Origin: Spectribacter hydrogenoxidans
GTDB taxonomy: Bacteria > Pseudomonadota > Gammaproteobacteria > Nevskiales > Salinisphaeraceae
Assembly (NCBI RefSeq): GCF_031846275.1
Contig: NZ_JAVRIB010000006.1
Location: 124,001-188,000 of the forward strand
Direction of reading: 5' to 3'
DNA length: 64,000 nucleotides
The position numbers and the translations under genes were made by a program. The notes below the pieces were generated by a model. That model was not told the origin of the DNA, did not search any database, and saw nothing but the letters and a program-made list of their open reading frames with translations. Positions 1-8,510 of the stretch are shown piece after piece; the first letter of the stretch is position 1, and every line of letters starts with the position of its first letter.

Positions 1-78
1 GTGCCCGAAGCCACTATCAAGACCTGGGTACGACGTGGCCTCGCGCGCCTGCGCGAACGCCTCAAGGAGCGGCCATGA
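1..78 (+). CDS. ECF-type RNA polymerase sigma factor, C-terminal end (partial)
   Basis: Only the last 25 codons lie in the window. They read as the second half of sigma region 4: an HTH recognition helix of the type E-A-T-I-K-T-W-V-R-R-G, followed by the basic L-A-R-L-R-E-R-L tail. In ECF sigma factors this helix contacts the -35 element. The stop codon overlaps the start of the next gene as ATGA, and that gene is an anti-sigma factor, which is the usual sigma/anti-sigma order. The true start lies upstream of the window, so the ECF group cannot be assigned. Confidence 0.8.
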   Translation: MPEATIKTWVRRGLARLRERLKERP

Positions 79-779
79 GCACCAGCGATCCTGACAGCGA
101 ACAGGCCTATCTGGCCGCGGAATACGTGCTCGGCGCGCTGGAACCCGAACAGGCGAGCATGGTGGCCGAGCGTCTCCGGTTCGACGCGGTCCTGCGTGAC
201 GAGGTCGCCGTCTGGGAGCACCGGCTGTCGATGCTGGCGCGGGACCTGCCGCCGCATCCTCCGCGGTCCGGCGTCTGGCAGACCCTGGTTGACCGGCTGG
301 GGTTTGATAACTGGCGTCAGCAGCTTTGGTTCTGGCGCGGCATGACCGCCGCCTCGATGATGGCCACACTGGTGCTGGCGGCGGTACTGGTGTTCGCGCC
401 GGGTACCCGACCCGGGATGTCGCCCGCCGACGCGCCGCTCTACGTCAGCCTGATTCGTGACGAGACCCGCGGCGTGGGCTGGTTGGTCACCGCGGGGCCC
501 GATAAGCACGAACTTCGCGTGAAGACCCTGGGCAGCTATCAGGTGCCCGGGCACAAGTCACTGCAGCTGTGGCTGCATAACCCTAGCGGGGAACTGGTAT
601 CGCTGGGGCTGCTGCCGACCGACGGCGAACAACGTTTCGTTCTGCCGGCCAACCTGGCCGAAGCGTTGTCCGATCGTGCCACGCTGGCGGTGTCGCTGGA
701 GCCGCCCGGCGGTTCGCCCACCGGCCGGCCCACGGGCCAGACGGTGTCGATCGCGCCGGTCACCGCGGAAACCAGTTAA
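75..779 (+). CDS. RskA-family anti-sigma factor
   Basis: A 234-residue protein whose start overlaps the sigma-factor stop (ATGA), implying translational coupling. The acidic N-terminal part (residues 1-75) should be the sigma-binding domain. One membrane segment lies at about residues 92-112. The C-terminal part (about 123-232) looks like the RskA domain, with blocks such as GWLVTAGPDKHELRVKTLGS and KSLQLWLHNPSG. I see no HxxxCxxC zinc motif, unlike the anti-sigma factor at 42310. It should tether and inhibit the upstream sigma factor, probably until a periplasmic signal triggers proteolysis (family knowledge). Its 3' end overlaps the convergent DUF547 gene by 4 bp. Confidence 0.85.
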   Translation: MSTSDPDSEQAYLAAEYVLGALEPEQASMVAERLRFDAVLRDEVAVWEHRLSMLARDLPPHPPRSGVWQTLVDRLGFDNWRQQLWFWRGMTAASMMATLVLAAVLVFAPGTRPGMSPADAPLYVSLIRDETRGVGWLVTAGPDKHELRVKTLGSYQVPGHKSLQLWLHNPSGELVSLGLLPTDGEQRFVLPANLAEALSDRATLAVSLEPPGGSPTGRPTGQTVSIAPVTAETS

Positions 780-1603
780 CGAGCCGACGCCGCGTCATTC
801 AGCGACCAGTCATAGCGGTAGCCGGCGATGCCCTCGGCGGCATCCAGGCGGGCTGACAGGGCTGGTTCGGCAAAGCGCCGCAGGTGACTGATGACACCGG
901 TTTCGCTGCCGCCGAAATCGACCTGATACCACTCGTAGATCTTCGACACCAGCAGCCGTCCATCGTCGAAACGCGCCCCGCGCCGGCTGTTGACGTAGGC
1001 CCGGGCGTTGTCCCGCAGCTGCTGGTTGACGCGATCCCCGAGATACGCGCTGTCGCGCAGGTTCGGGCAGCCCACCGACGCGCAGTTGACGCCGTAGTGG
1101 GTCAGGCCGTCCCCCCAGATGGGCCGCAGGATACGGTGCTCGATATCGTCCAGGCTGAGGGGCTTGCCATCCACGGTGAGCAGTTTCTGCTGCCAGGCGT
1201 TGCTGCCCAGTCCGAACAGGCCGCCGCCGATGTCGCGGATGCTGTCTACCGGATATTTTTCCAGAATCAGTCGCACGGTGGCCGCGTTGTACAGATTCAG
1301 CCAGTAGGCGCGCTGTACCGGACGGCTGTAATCGGCGATGGCCACGTTTTCCAGCCGGCGGATATAGGTGTCGAGCGCCTTCCGATCCGCCGGACTCACC
1401 GCGCCGTAGCGGACCCGATTCAGGCCCAGGGCCGGATCCGGCACCACATGGGCACGCAGGAAATCGCTCCAGGCGGCGTGATCGATGGTAGCGGTGCTGT
1501 TCTCGTCGTGAGCGGTCCAGTGTTCCCACAGGTCCGCGCTGGGTGCGGCCTGGGTGGTGGCCGGGAACAGCAGGCAGGTGAGCAGTGCGCCGATGATTCG
1601 CAT
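776..1603 (-). CDS. DUF547 domain protein, secreted
   Basis: A 275-residue protein with an N-terminal signal peptide (MRIIGALLTCLLFPATTQA, cleavage near residue 19). The rest matches the DUF547 pattern: YWLNLYNAATVRLILEKYP followed by an H-Y-G-V-N-C-A-S-V-G-C-P-N-L block. The conserved Cys and His residues suggest a hydrolase or transglutaminase-like fold, but the biochemical role of the family is not settled. It converges on the anti-sigma gene with a 4-bp overlap, so the two are not co-transcribed. Just upstream, at 1634, a MITE-like element sits between this gene and glpK. Confidence 0.8.
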   Translation of the reverse strand: MRIIGALLTCLLFPATTQAAPSADLWEHWTAHDENSTATIDHAAWSDFLRAHVVPDPALGLNRVRYGAVSPADRKALDTYIRRLENVAIADYSRPVQRAYWLNLYNAATVRLILEKYPVDSIRDIGGGLFGLGSNAWQQKLLTVDGKPLSLDDIEHRILRPIWGDGLTHYGVNCASVGCPNLRDSAYLGDRVNQQLRDNARAYVNSRRGARFDDGRLLVSKIYEWYQVDFGGSETGVISHLRRFAEPALSARLDAAEGIAGYRYDWSLNDAASAR

Positions 1604-1633
1604 GGGCTGGTCTCTGTCCGTCGTGATTGAGGT

Positions 1634-1902
1634 TAGGGCGTGTTAACAATTAGCGCGACGCCGCGCCGGCGACCATTTTTCCGCAAGACAAGGCGTCGCG
1701 AGCGCAGTGTAGCCAGCCTACTCAAGCGAGCGACAACGCAGGATTGCGGGAAAATGGTCCCGTCCCGAAGGGCTGCGCCCCAAATTCGCCCAGTCGGCGT
1801 TGCTCGTCGTTCATTTGGTGAAACCAAACTTCTCTCCTCGCGCCTTGCCTGGCCAAATTTTGGACAGCAACGCGGTGCCGCGGTAATTGTTAACACGCCC
1901 TA
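1634..1902. mobile_element. MITE-like non-coding element with terminal inverted repeats
   Basis: The element is bounded by TA on each side. Its ends are inverted copies of GGGCGTGTTAACAATTA (1636-1652 and 1884-1900), and the similarity continues imperfectly through a CGCG.C.CCGCG tract. Inside, ACCATTTTTCCGCAA (1672-1686) pairs with an inverted near-copy ending at about 1758. A small hairpin TTTGGT-GAA-ACCAAA lies near 1815-1829. No transposase is present; the 87-codon open frames on both strands are by-products of the symmetry. The TA boundaries fit a TA target duplication, as made by IS630/mariner-type transposases, so it may be mobilised in trans. A diverged relative of its right half lies near 43146-43215. 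Confidence 0.8.
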
Positions 1903-1999
1903 GAAGACCGGGTCCGATCGTGATTGCTCGCCGGCCTCGCGCTTGACCCGCCGGCGGGGCTTCGGGAAAGCTGCCGCAAAGCCGCCGCCGGAACGGATC

Positions 2000-3484
2000 A
2001 TGTCCGCAGTCTATCTACTCGCCATCGATCAAGGCACGACCAGCAGTCGTGCCATCGTGTTCGCCCGTGACGGCAGCATCGTCGGCAGCGCCCAGCGCGA
2101 GTTCCGGCAGCACTTCCCGGCCGAGGCCTGGGTGGAGCACGATGCGGATGAAATCTGGCAGGTCACGCTGGCCGTGTGTCGCGAGGCACTCACCGATGCC
2201 GGTGTGGCGGCCACTGACATCGCCGGCTGCGGCATCACCAACCAACGCGAGACTACCGTAATCTGGGACCGCGCCACCGGCCGGCCGGTTCACCGCGCCA
2301 TCGTGTGGCAGGACCGGCGTACCGCCGACTGGTGCCGAGAACACGGCGGCGATGAGCGAGAAGGCTGGTTGCAGGCGCGCACCGGCCTGCTGCTGGACCC
2401 ATACTTCTCCGCCACCAAGATACGCTGGCTGCTGGACAACGTGGACGGTGTGCGTCAGCGGGCCGAGGCCGGCGAACTGGCCTTCGGCACCATCGACACC
2501 TGGCTGCTCTGGCAGCTCACCAACGGTCGCGAACATGCCACTGACGCCTCCAACGCCTCACGCACCCTGCTGTTCAACATCCACAGTCAGGACTGGGACG
2601 ATGAACTGCTGGCCTTCTTCGGCGTGCCGCGGGCGCTGTTGCCCGAGGTGCATGACAACGCCGCCGATTTCGGCACCATCGACGCCGACCACCTTGGTGC
2701 GGCGATTCCGGTGGGCGGCATGGTGGGCGACCAGCAGGGGGCGCTGGTCGGGCAGGCCTGTTTCGAGCCCGGCATGGTCAAGTCCACCTACGGCACCGGC
2801 TGTTTCCTGGTGCTGAATCTCGGCCGCGAGGCGGTCACCTCGCGCCACCGGCTGCTTACCACCGTGGGCTATCGCCTGAACGGCGAGACCACCTACGCGC
2901 TGGAAGGCAGCATCTTCGTGGCCGGCGCCGCCATCCAGTGGCTGCGCGACGCCCTGCATCTGATCGAGCAGGCGCCGGAAACCCAGGCCATGGCCGAGTC
3001 TATCGACGGCACCGACGGCGTGTATCTGGTGCCGGCGTTCACCGGCCTCGGCGCACCCTACTGGGACCCCGAGGCCCGCGGTGCGATCTTCGGGCTGACC
3101 CGTGACACCGGCATCAAGCAGATCGTGCGCGCGGCGCTGGAATCCACCTGCTACCAGACCCGCGATCTGGTGGAAGCCATTGGCGACGATGCGGTGACCC
3201 CCACCGAGCTGCGGGTGGATGGCGGCATGGTGGCCAACGACTGGGTCTGCCACTGCCTGGCCGACGTGCTGCAGATGCCGGTGGCCCGGCCCGCCGTGAT
3301 CGAGACCACGGCGCTGGGGGCGGCCTATCTGGCCGGCCTGCAGGCGGGCGTCTACGACTCGCTGGAGGAAATCGGCGCCCTGTGGCGGGCCCAGCAGACC
3401 TTCGCGCCGCAGCGCGAGGCCGCGGCCATGCAGGGGCTGTACGACGGCTGGCTGGAGGCGGTTCGCCGGGTCCGCTCGGAGTAG
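2000..3484 (+). CDS. glpK: Glycerol kinase
   Basis: A 494-residue FGGY-family kinase that phosphorylates glycerol to sn-glycerol-3-phosphate in the cytoplasm. The N-terminal phosphate-binding loop DQGTTSSR is at residues 10-17. GCGITNQRETT and the ATP-binding-half motif G-A-P-Y-W-D-P-E-A-R-G follow in the expected order, and the length matches GlpK. I chose the ATG at 2000 because the product then begins MSAVYLLAIDQG like other GlpKs, with a GGAA ribosome site just upstream. An in-frame start at 1943 would add an unconserved arginine-rich leader. No glpF or glpD is adjacent, so it appears to be a single-gene unit. Confidence 0.95.
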   Translation: MSAVYLLAIDQGTTSSRAIVFARDGSIVGSAQREFRQHFPAEAWVEHDADEIWQVTLAVCREALTDAGVAATDIAGCGITNQRETTVIWDRATGRPVHRAIVWQDRRTADWCREHGGDEREGWLQARTGLLLDPYFSATKIRWLLDNVDGVRQRAEAGELAFGTIDTWLLWQLTNGREHATDASNASRTLLFNIHSQDWDDELLAFFGVPRALLPEVHDNAADFGTIDADHLGAAIPVGGMVGDQQGALVGQACFEPGMVKSTYGTGCFLVLNLGREAVTSRHRLLTTVGYRLNGETTYALEGSIFVAGAAIQWLRDALHLIEQAPETQAMAESIDGTDGVYLVPAFTGLGAPYWDPEARGAIFGLTRDTGIKQIVRAALESTCYQTRDLVEAIGDDAVTPTELRVDGGMVANDWVCHCLADVLQMPVARPAVIETTALGAAYLAGLQAGVYDSLEEIGALWRAQQTFAPQREAAAMQGLYDGWLEAVRRVRSE

Positions 3485-3497
3485 CCGGCCGGGCCAG

Positions 3498-4157
3498 CTA
3501 CTGTGCCCGGCGCAGGGTCAGGTTGAGCCGCGCCTCGCCCGCGAACGGGTGTGAGCCCGACCGCAGCGGCGCGATGCCGTGATAGCGCAGCCGGGCAGCC
3601 GCACCCCAGACCACCACGTCGCCGTGCTCCAGCGGCAGGCGCAGTGACCGGTCGGCGCGTCGCTCGCCGCCGAACAGGAAGGTGGCCGGCAGACCCAGCG
3701 AGACCGACACGATGGGCGCGTCGAAATCCCGCTCGTTCCTGTCCTGATGCAGCCCCATGCGCGCGCCGGGTTGATAGCGGTTGATCAGGCAGGCATCGGG
3801 GTCGAAACCGGGAAAGCTGGCCGCTTCGGCAGCGGTCACGGCAATATTCCTAAAGACATCCGGCATGGCCGGCCACGGGTGGCCGGTTTCCGGGTCTTCA
3901 CGGGTGTAGCGATAGCCGCGCCGGTCGGTGGTCCAGCCAAACTCGCCGCAGTTGCTCATGGCGGCGGACATGCGGTGCCCGCCCGGCGTCTGCATGTGAC
4001 GGAACGGGGCTGCCGCAGTTACCTGTTCGATGGCGGCAGCCATTTCGGTCTCGTGGTCCCGGGCGAAGCCGCGCAGGATCATCGCACCGGCAGCCAATTC
4101 CTCCCAGTGTCCGGCGGGGGCGAACAGGTCTTTGGTGTGACCGGCTGATCCGGTCAC
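3498..4157 (-). CDS. alkB: AlkB-like Fe(II)/2-oxoglutarate DNA dioxygenase
   Basis: A 219-residue oxidative demethylase that repairs 1-methyladenine and 3-methylcytosine. Visible iron ligands are His137-x-Asp139 (in MGLHQDRNERD) and His193. The 2-oxoglutarate-binding R-x5-R motif is Arg210...Arg216 near the C terminus. The NRYQPGARMG block preceding HxD is typical of bacterial AlkB. The GTG start overlaps the ada stop codon (GTGA), so the two genes form an ada-alkB operon as in E. coli and are presumably induced together by methylated Ada. It converges on glpK with a 13-bp gap. Confidence 0.95.
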   Translation of the reverse strand: MTGSAGHTKDLFAPAGHWEELAAGAMILRGFARDHETEMAAAIEQVTAAAPFRHMQTPGGHRMSAAMSNCGEFGWTTDRRGYRYTREDPETGHPWPAMPDVFRNIAVTAAEAASFPGFDPDACLINRYQPGARMGLHQDRNERDFDAPIVSVSLGLPATFLFGGERRADRSLRLPLEHGDVVVWGAAARLRYHGIAPLRSGSHPFAGEARLNLTLRRAQ

Positions 4158-5227
4158 GGCCGGGTCTCGCGCGCCAGCAGTGACCGCTTGCGATCCACAC
4201 CCCAGCGATAGCCGGATAGATTGCCGTCGCTGCGCACCACCCGGTGGCAGGGAATGGCCACGGCCAGATGATTGGCCGCACAGGCCCCGGCCACCGCCCG
4301 GACCGATCTGGGCCGGCCGATGCGCGTGGCGATCTCCGTGTAGCTGGCGGTCTCGCCCGGTGGGATCGCGCGCAGAGCTTCCCAGACCCGCTGCTGGAAG
4401 GCGGTGCCGCGGATGTCCAGCGGCAGGTCCACGCCGGTGTTCGGAGATTCCACCAGCCCTACCACCCGGGCGACCAGTTGCTCGAAATCAGGGTCGCCGC
4501 CCACCAGTTCCGCTTTGGGGAAGCGGTCCTGCAGGTCGCGGATCAGGGTGTCGGGATCGTCGCCCAGATAGATGGCGCAGATGCCGCGCTCACTCGCTGC
4601 CACCAGGATCGCGCCCAGCGAACTCTGACCGACGGCGAAGCGAATGGCGGTATTGGTGCCACCGGCACGAAAGTCCCCGGGCGTCATGCCCAGCACCGCG
4701 TCGGCCTGGGTGTAGAAGCGGCCGCTGGAACCGTAACCGGCCTCGAAGATGGCCCGGGTCACCGGTACGCCCCGGCCCAGTTCCTGCCGCAGACGCCGCT
4801 CGCGATGGGCGGCGGCGTACTGCCGTGGCGTCAGGCCGGTGAGACGCTTGAACAGCCGGTGTAAATGCGACGGGCTGAAGTCCACATGGGCGGCGATTGC
4901 ATCCAGGCCGGGGGCGATCTCGGCCGTCTCGATGAATCGGCAGGCCGCGGTTACTACCGCCGCATCGGCCCCGGTGGCCGTGGGCTGGTTCGGGCGGCAA
5001 CGCTTGCAGGCACGAAACCCCGCTGACTCCGCCTGCTCGCTGTCTCCGAAGAAGCGTACGTTCTCGCGTCGTGCCGGTCGCGACGGGCAGGAGGGCCGGC
5101 AATACACGCCGGTGGTGATTACCGCGTAGACAAATCGGCCGTCGGCGGCGCGGTCGCGGGTGGCGACGGCGGTCCAGCGCGATGCGTCATCGCGATTGGT
5201 TGCGGGGTCGGGTGCAGGCGTGCCCAT
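4154..5227 (-). CDS. ada: Ada: methyl-phosphotriester-sensing regulator and O6-methylguanine methyltransferase
   Basis: A 357-residue bifunctional protein. The N-terminal zinc domain carries Cys43, Cys47, Cys74 and Cys77; Cys43 should be the methyl acceptor that turns Ada into an activator. An AraC-type HTH follows (about residues 90-190, including LDAIAAHVDFSPSHLHRLFK). The C-terminal methyltransferase domain has the active-site PCHRV with Cys327. I chose the ATG at 5227, which has a GGAG ribosome site 10 bp upstream and starts directly before the conserved domain. The longer frame to 5320 adds 31 unconserved residues. It overlaps alkB downstream and is probably autoregulated together with it. 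Confidence 0.95.
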   Translation of the reverse strand: MGTPAPDPATNRDDASRWTAVATRDRAADGRFVYAVITTGVYCRPSCPSRPARRENVRFFGDSEQAESAGFRACKRCRPNQPTATGADAAVVTAACRFIETAEIAPGLDAIAAHVDFSPSHLHRLFKRLTGLTPRQYAAAHRERRLRQELGRGVPVTRAIFEAGYGSSGRFYTQADAVLGMTPGDFRAGGTNTAIRFAVGQSSLGAILVAASERGICAIYLGDDPDTLIRDLQDRFPKAELVGGDPDFEQLVARVVGLVESPNTGVDLPLDIRGTAFQQRVWEALRAIPPGETASYTEIATRIGRPRSVRAVAGACAANHLAVAIPCHRVVRSDGNLSGYRWGVDRKRSLLARETRP

Positions 5228-5322
5228 GGAATGAGTCTCCGTGATTGACGGTCTGCAGCCAAGCGTAGCCACGCCGTCGATCGCCGACACTCCGTATTCT
5301 GCCCTCGAAACCGCGCCCATGA

Positions 5323-5347
5323 AAAAGCCGGCGCGAGGCCGGCTTTT
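5323..5347 (-). terminator. Rho-independent terminator after mdh
   Basis: The stem AAAAGCCGGC / GCCGGCTTTT with a 5-nt loop lies 24 bp beyond the mdh stop codon. It ends in a T run on the minus strand. The symmetric A and T tracts make it potentially bidirectional, but no plus-strand gene ends here. Confidence 0.85.
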
Positions 5348-5370
5348 CCAAGTCCGGCCATGGCTTTCGG

Positions 5371-6342
5371 CTACAGCAGGTTTTCCACCGCGGCGCGTTC
5401 GTCGCGCAGTTCGGTTTCGGTGGCGGTCATCTTCTCGCGGGAGAAGTCGTCCACGTCCAGGCTCTGCACGATCTCGTAGCCGCCGTTGCTGCAGACCACC
5501 GGGTAGGAGTAGATCACGCCCGGCTCGATGCCATAGCTGCCGTCCGACGGGATGGCCATGCTGACGATGCCGTCGCTGCCGAGCACCCAGTCATGGATGT
5601 GGTCGATGGCCGCCGACGCCGCCGACGCCGCCGAGGACGCGCCCCGCGCTTCGATGATGGCCGCGCCGCGCTTCTGCACGGTGGGGATGAAGTCGCTGCG
5701 GTACCAGTCCTGATCGACCAGATCGGCGGCGGCCTTGCCGTCGACCTTGCAGTGGGCGATGTCGGGGTACTGGGTGGCGCTGTGGTTGCCCCAGATGATC
5801 ATGCCCTCGATATCGGTGACATGCTTGCCGGTTTTCTGTGCCAGCTGGGTCAGGGCCCGGTTGTGGTCCAGCCGGGTCATGGCGGTGAACTGGCGCGGGT
5901 CGATGTCCGGCGCGTTAGCCGAGGCGATCAGCGCGTTGGTGTTGGCCGGGTTGCCCACCACTAGCACCTTGACGTCGCGGCTGGCGTGGTCGTTGAGGGC
6001 CTTGCCCTGTACCGAGAAGATCTCGGCGTTGGCCTGCAGCAGGTCGGCACGCTCCATGCCCTTGCCGCGGGGCCGGGCGCCCACCAGCAGGGCGACGTCG
6101 GCCTTCGCGAAGGCCACATCGGGGTCGTCGGTGGCGACGATGTCCTGCACCAGCGGGAAGGCGCAGTCGTTGATCTCCATTACCACGCCCTTGAGCGCAT
6201 CCATGGCCGGCGGAATTTCCAGCAACTGCAGAATGACCGGCTGATCCGGTCCCAGCATGTCGCCGGCGGCGATGCGGAAGATGAGCGAATAGCTGATCTG
6301 ACCGGCACCACCGGTGATGGCCACGCGTACGGGGTTTTTCAT
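5371..6342 (-). CDS. mdh: Malate dehydrogenase
   Basis: A 323-residue NAD-dependent malate dehydrogenase of the TCA cycle, of the cytosolic-like type common in Xanthomonas, Acinetobacter and similar bacteria. The Rossmann motif TGGAGQISYS is at residues 10-19, EINDCAFPL follows, and the catalytic-His block is IWGNHSATQYPD. The start at 6342 has a strong AGGAGAT ribosome site 6-8 bp upstream. The frame can be extended to 7050, but that part is antisense to the next gene and unconserved. It is transcribed divergently from the FAD oxidoreductase cluster and followed by a terminator. Confidence 0.96.
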   Translation of the reverse strand: MKNPVRVAITGGAGQISYSLIFRIAAGDMLGPDQPVILQLLEIPPAMDALKGVVMEINDCAFPLVQDIVATDDPDVAFAKADVALLVGARPRGKGMERADLLQANAEIFSVQGKALNDHASRDVKVLVVGNPANTNALIASANAPDIDPRQFTAMTRLDHNRALTQLAQKTGKHVTDIEGMIIWGNHSATQYPDIAHCKVDGKAAADLVDQDWYRSDFIPTVQKRGAAIIEARGASSAASAASAAIDHIHDWVLGSDGIVSMAIPSDGSYGIEPGVIYSYPVVCSNGGYEIVQSLDVDDFSREKMTATETELRDERAAVENLL

Positions 6343-6372
6343 GGAATCTCCTGCAGCCTCAAAGGCGCGCGA

Positions 6373-6400
6373 TGATAGCCGAAATCGCCCGGGGCGTAAA
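6373..6400 (+). promoter_or_regulatory. Candidate ECF-type promoter (TGATAG-N16-CGTAAA)
   Basis: TGATAG at 6373-6378 and CGTAAA at 6395-6400 are separated by 16 bp. They lie 87 bp upstream of the first gene of the 6487-11052 cluster, within the divergent gap with mdh. TGATCC-N16/17-CGTA is the promoter type I recall for ECF11 (RpoE-ChrR) sigma factors, which control the same kind of gene cluster elsewhere. The match is by eye and -35 is imperfect (AG instead of CC). Confidence 0.45.
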
Positions 6401-6486
6401 AAGCAACCGGATTGGCAGCCGATGCGTACATCGGGGATAGTAACGGCCGCCCGGCGGGACGGCCGGGCATTTCCGAAGGAGAATCT

Positions 6487-7749
6487 ATGCGCGTTGCCGT
6501 GGTGGGCACCGGCATTGCGGGTCTGGGTGCGGCCTGGCTGTTGCAGCAGGCGCACGAGGTGACGGTGTTCGAGGCGCAGGCCCGGCCCGGCGGCCACACC
6601 CATACCGTGGATGCGGGCGACCAGCCGGTGGATACCGGCTTCATCGTCTACAACGAGCCTGCCTATCCGCGGTTGAAGGCGCTGTTCAAGATGATGGGCG
6701 TGGCCACGCAGGCCAGCGACATGTCGTTCGGGGTGTCCGTCGATCGCGGCCGCCTGGAATGGGCGGGGGACAACTGGCGCACGCTGTTCGCCCAGCCGAG
6801 CAATCTGTTGCGGCCCTCGCACACACACATGATCGTCGACATCCTGCGTTTCAACCGGCAGACGAAGAAGCTGTTGGCCGACGACGCGCTGCCGGATCAG
6901 TCGCTGGGCGAGTTCCTGGACGAGCAGGTTTACGGCCAGCCGTTCCGCACCCGCTATCTGCTGCCCATGGCCGCGGCCATCTGGTCGGCGCCGACCGCCA
7001 GCATGCTGGCGTTTCCGCTCGCCAGCTTTGTGCGATTCTTCGACAACCACGGCCTACTCAACGTCAGCGACCGGCCGCAGTGGCGCACGGTCACCGGCGG
7101 CAGCCGTGAGTACGTGAACCGGATCATCGAATCGCTGGCCCGGCCGCCGCGGCTGGAAACGCCGGTAGCCCGCGTCGAGCGCCGGGCCGACGGGGTGGCG
7201 GTGATCGACCATGCCGGCCGCGCCGAGCTGTTCGATCAGGTGGTGCTGGCCTGCCATGCCGATGACAGCCTGACCATACTGGCCGATACCACGCCCGCCG
7301 AGCGGGAATTATTGGGCGCCTTCGGCTTCCAGGACAATCACGCCGTGCTCCACAGCGACACCGCGCTGATGCCTCGCCGCCGGGCGGTGTGGTCGTCCTG
7401 GAACTATCTGACCGAAGACGATGGCATCTCCGGCCAGCGGGTTGCCGTGACCTACTGGATGAACCGCCTGCAGTGTATTCCCGGGGACCGGACCTATCTG
7501 GTCAGCCTGAATCCGTTGCACGAACCGGACCCGGCTACCGTAATCAGGCGCATGGACTATCGCCACCCGGTGTTCGATCGCGCCGCGGTAGCCGCGCAGG
7601 AGCGGCTGGGCGAAATCCAGGGCCGCGACCGGGTGTGGTTCTGCGGCGCCTGGTGTGGCTACGGCTTTCATGAAGATGGGCTGGCGGCCGGCGAAGCGGT
7701 GGCGCGCGGGCTCGGGGTCACGCCGCCCTGGGAGGCGCGCGTTGGCTGA
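6487..7749 (+). CDS. FAD-dependent amine-oxidase-like oxidoreductase (COG2907 type)
   Basis: A 420-residue flavoprotein. The N-terminal dinucleotide motif is VVGTGIAGLGAAWLL (residues 5-19), followed by the acidic end of beta-2 (FEA) and the RPGGH motif. A C-terminal FAD-binding block has the form W-F-C-G-A-W-C-G-Y-G-F-H-E-D-G-L. Start 6487 has a GGAGAAT ribosome site. The next gene starts inside its 3' end (8-bp overlap). With DUF1365, a Cfa-like methyltransferase and an MFS symporter it forms a conserved cluster. In alphaproteobacteria, related flavoproteins act on phospholipid acyl chains, so a fatty-acyl desaturase role is plausible but inferred. Confidence 0.85.
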   Translation: MRVAVVGTGIAGLGAAWLLQQAHEVTVFEAQARPGGHTHTVDAGDQPVDTGFIVYNEPAYPRLKALFKMMGVATQASDMSFGVSVDRGRLEWAGDNWRTLFAQPSNLLRPSHTHMIVDILRFNRQTKKLLADDALPDQSLGEFLDEQVYGQPFRTRYLLPMAAAIWSAPTASMLAFPLASFVRFFDNHGLLNVSDRPQWRTVTGGSREYVNRIIESLARPPRLETPVARVERRADGVAVIDHAGRAELFDQVVLACHADDSLTILADTTPAERELLGAFGFQDNHAVLHSDTALMPRRRAVWSSWNYLTEDDGISGQRVAVTYWMNRLQCIPGDRTYLVSLNPLHEPDPATVIRRMDYRHPVFDRAAVAAQERLGEIQGRDRVWFCGAWCGYGFHEDGLAAGEAVARGLGVTPPWEARVG

Positions 7750-8506
7750 GTCGGCCCTCTACGACTGCCGCATCGTGCATCGTCGGCCGGCGCCGCCGCG
7801 CTATCGTTTTGTCTACCGGGCATTCTATCTGTGGCTGGACCTGGGCCGCCTGGATGCCGATCTGGCGGTGCTGCGTCTGTTGTCGCGCAACCGATTCAAC
7901 CTGATGTCGTTCCACGACCGGGATCATGGTGCCCGGGACGGCGGTGACCTGGCGGCCTGGGCGCGTGATCGGCTCGCGGATACGGGCGTTGATGCCGAGG
8001 GCGGACGCGTGCGTCTGCTGTGCATGCCGCGGATTCTGGGTTACGGCTTCAATCCCATCAGCCTGTACTACTGCGACAACAAGGCCGGGACCCTGGTGGC
8101 AGTGATTGCCGAGGTGCACAACACCTTCGGCGAGCAGCACAGCTACGTGCTGCACAACGACGGCGGCCCGCTGGACCTGACCCGCAGTCATGACAAGCCC
8201 AAGGCATTCCACGTCTCCCCGCTGCTGGAACGGGCCGGGCGCTATCGCTTCCGGCTGGTGCCGCCGAACGCGCGCATGGCACTGGGTATCCGCCTGCTGG
8301 CCGATGACGGCAGCCAGCGTATTGCCACCGCTTTGTCGGGTCACCGGCGGCGGCTGGATGATCGCAACCTTTTGGCCCTGTTCCTGCGTATACCGCTCAT
8401 GACCGTGAAAGTGACGCTGGCCATTCACTGGCAGGCGCTGAAGATCTGGTGGCGGGGTGCCCGCTTCCATGCCAAACCCGAACCGCATCGACCCAATATT
8501 TCCTGA
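7742..8506 (+). CDS. DUF1365 family protein
   Basis: A 254-residue protein with the DUF1365 signature: an early YDCRIVHRRPAPPRYRFVYR block, the central motif R-I-L-G-Y-G-F-N-P-I-S-L-Y-Y-C and a C-terminal AIHWQALKIWWRGARFH. I chose the TTG at 7742 because GGAGG lies 6 bp before it and conservation begins at once. It overlaps the previous gene's stop by 8 bp, so it is translationally coupled. The in-frame ATG at 7655 would overlap the flavoprotein by 95 bp. Function is unknown; it almost always sits between a flavoprotein and a cyclopropane-synthase-like gene, which suggests lipid modification. Confidence 0.85.
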   Translation: MAESALYDCRIVHRRPAPPRYRFVYRAFYLWLDLGRLDADLAVLRLLSRNRFNLMSFHDRDHGARDGGDLAAWARDRLADTGVDAEGGRVRLLCMPRILGYGFNPISLYYCDNKAGTLVAVIAEVHNTFGEQHSYVLHNDGGPLDLTRSHDKPKAFHVSPLLERAGRYRFRLVPPNARMALGIRLLADDGSQRIATALSGHRRRLDDRNLLALFLRIPLMTVKVTLAIHWQALKIWWRGARFHAKPEPHRPNIS

Positions 8507-8510
8507 TCCC

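Noticed and set aside
1633..1903. Two 87-codon open frames on opposite strands with similar starts and ends
   Set aside because: They are consequences of the terminal inverted repeats of the MITE-like element; no ribosome sites or protein family pattern.
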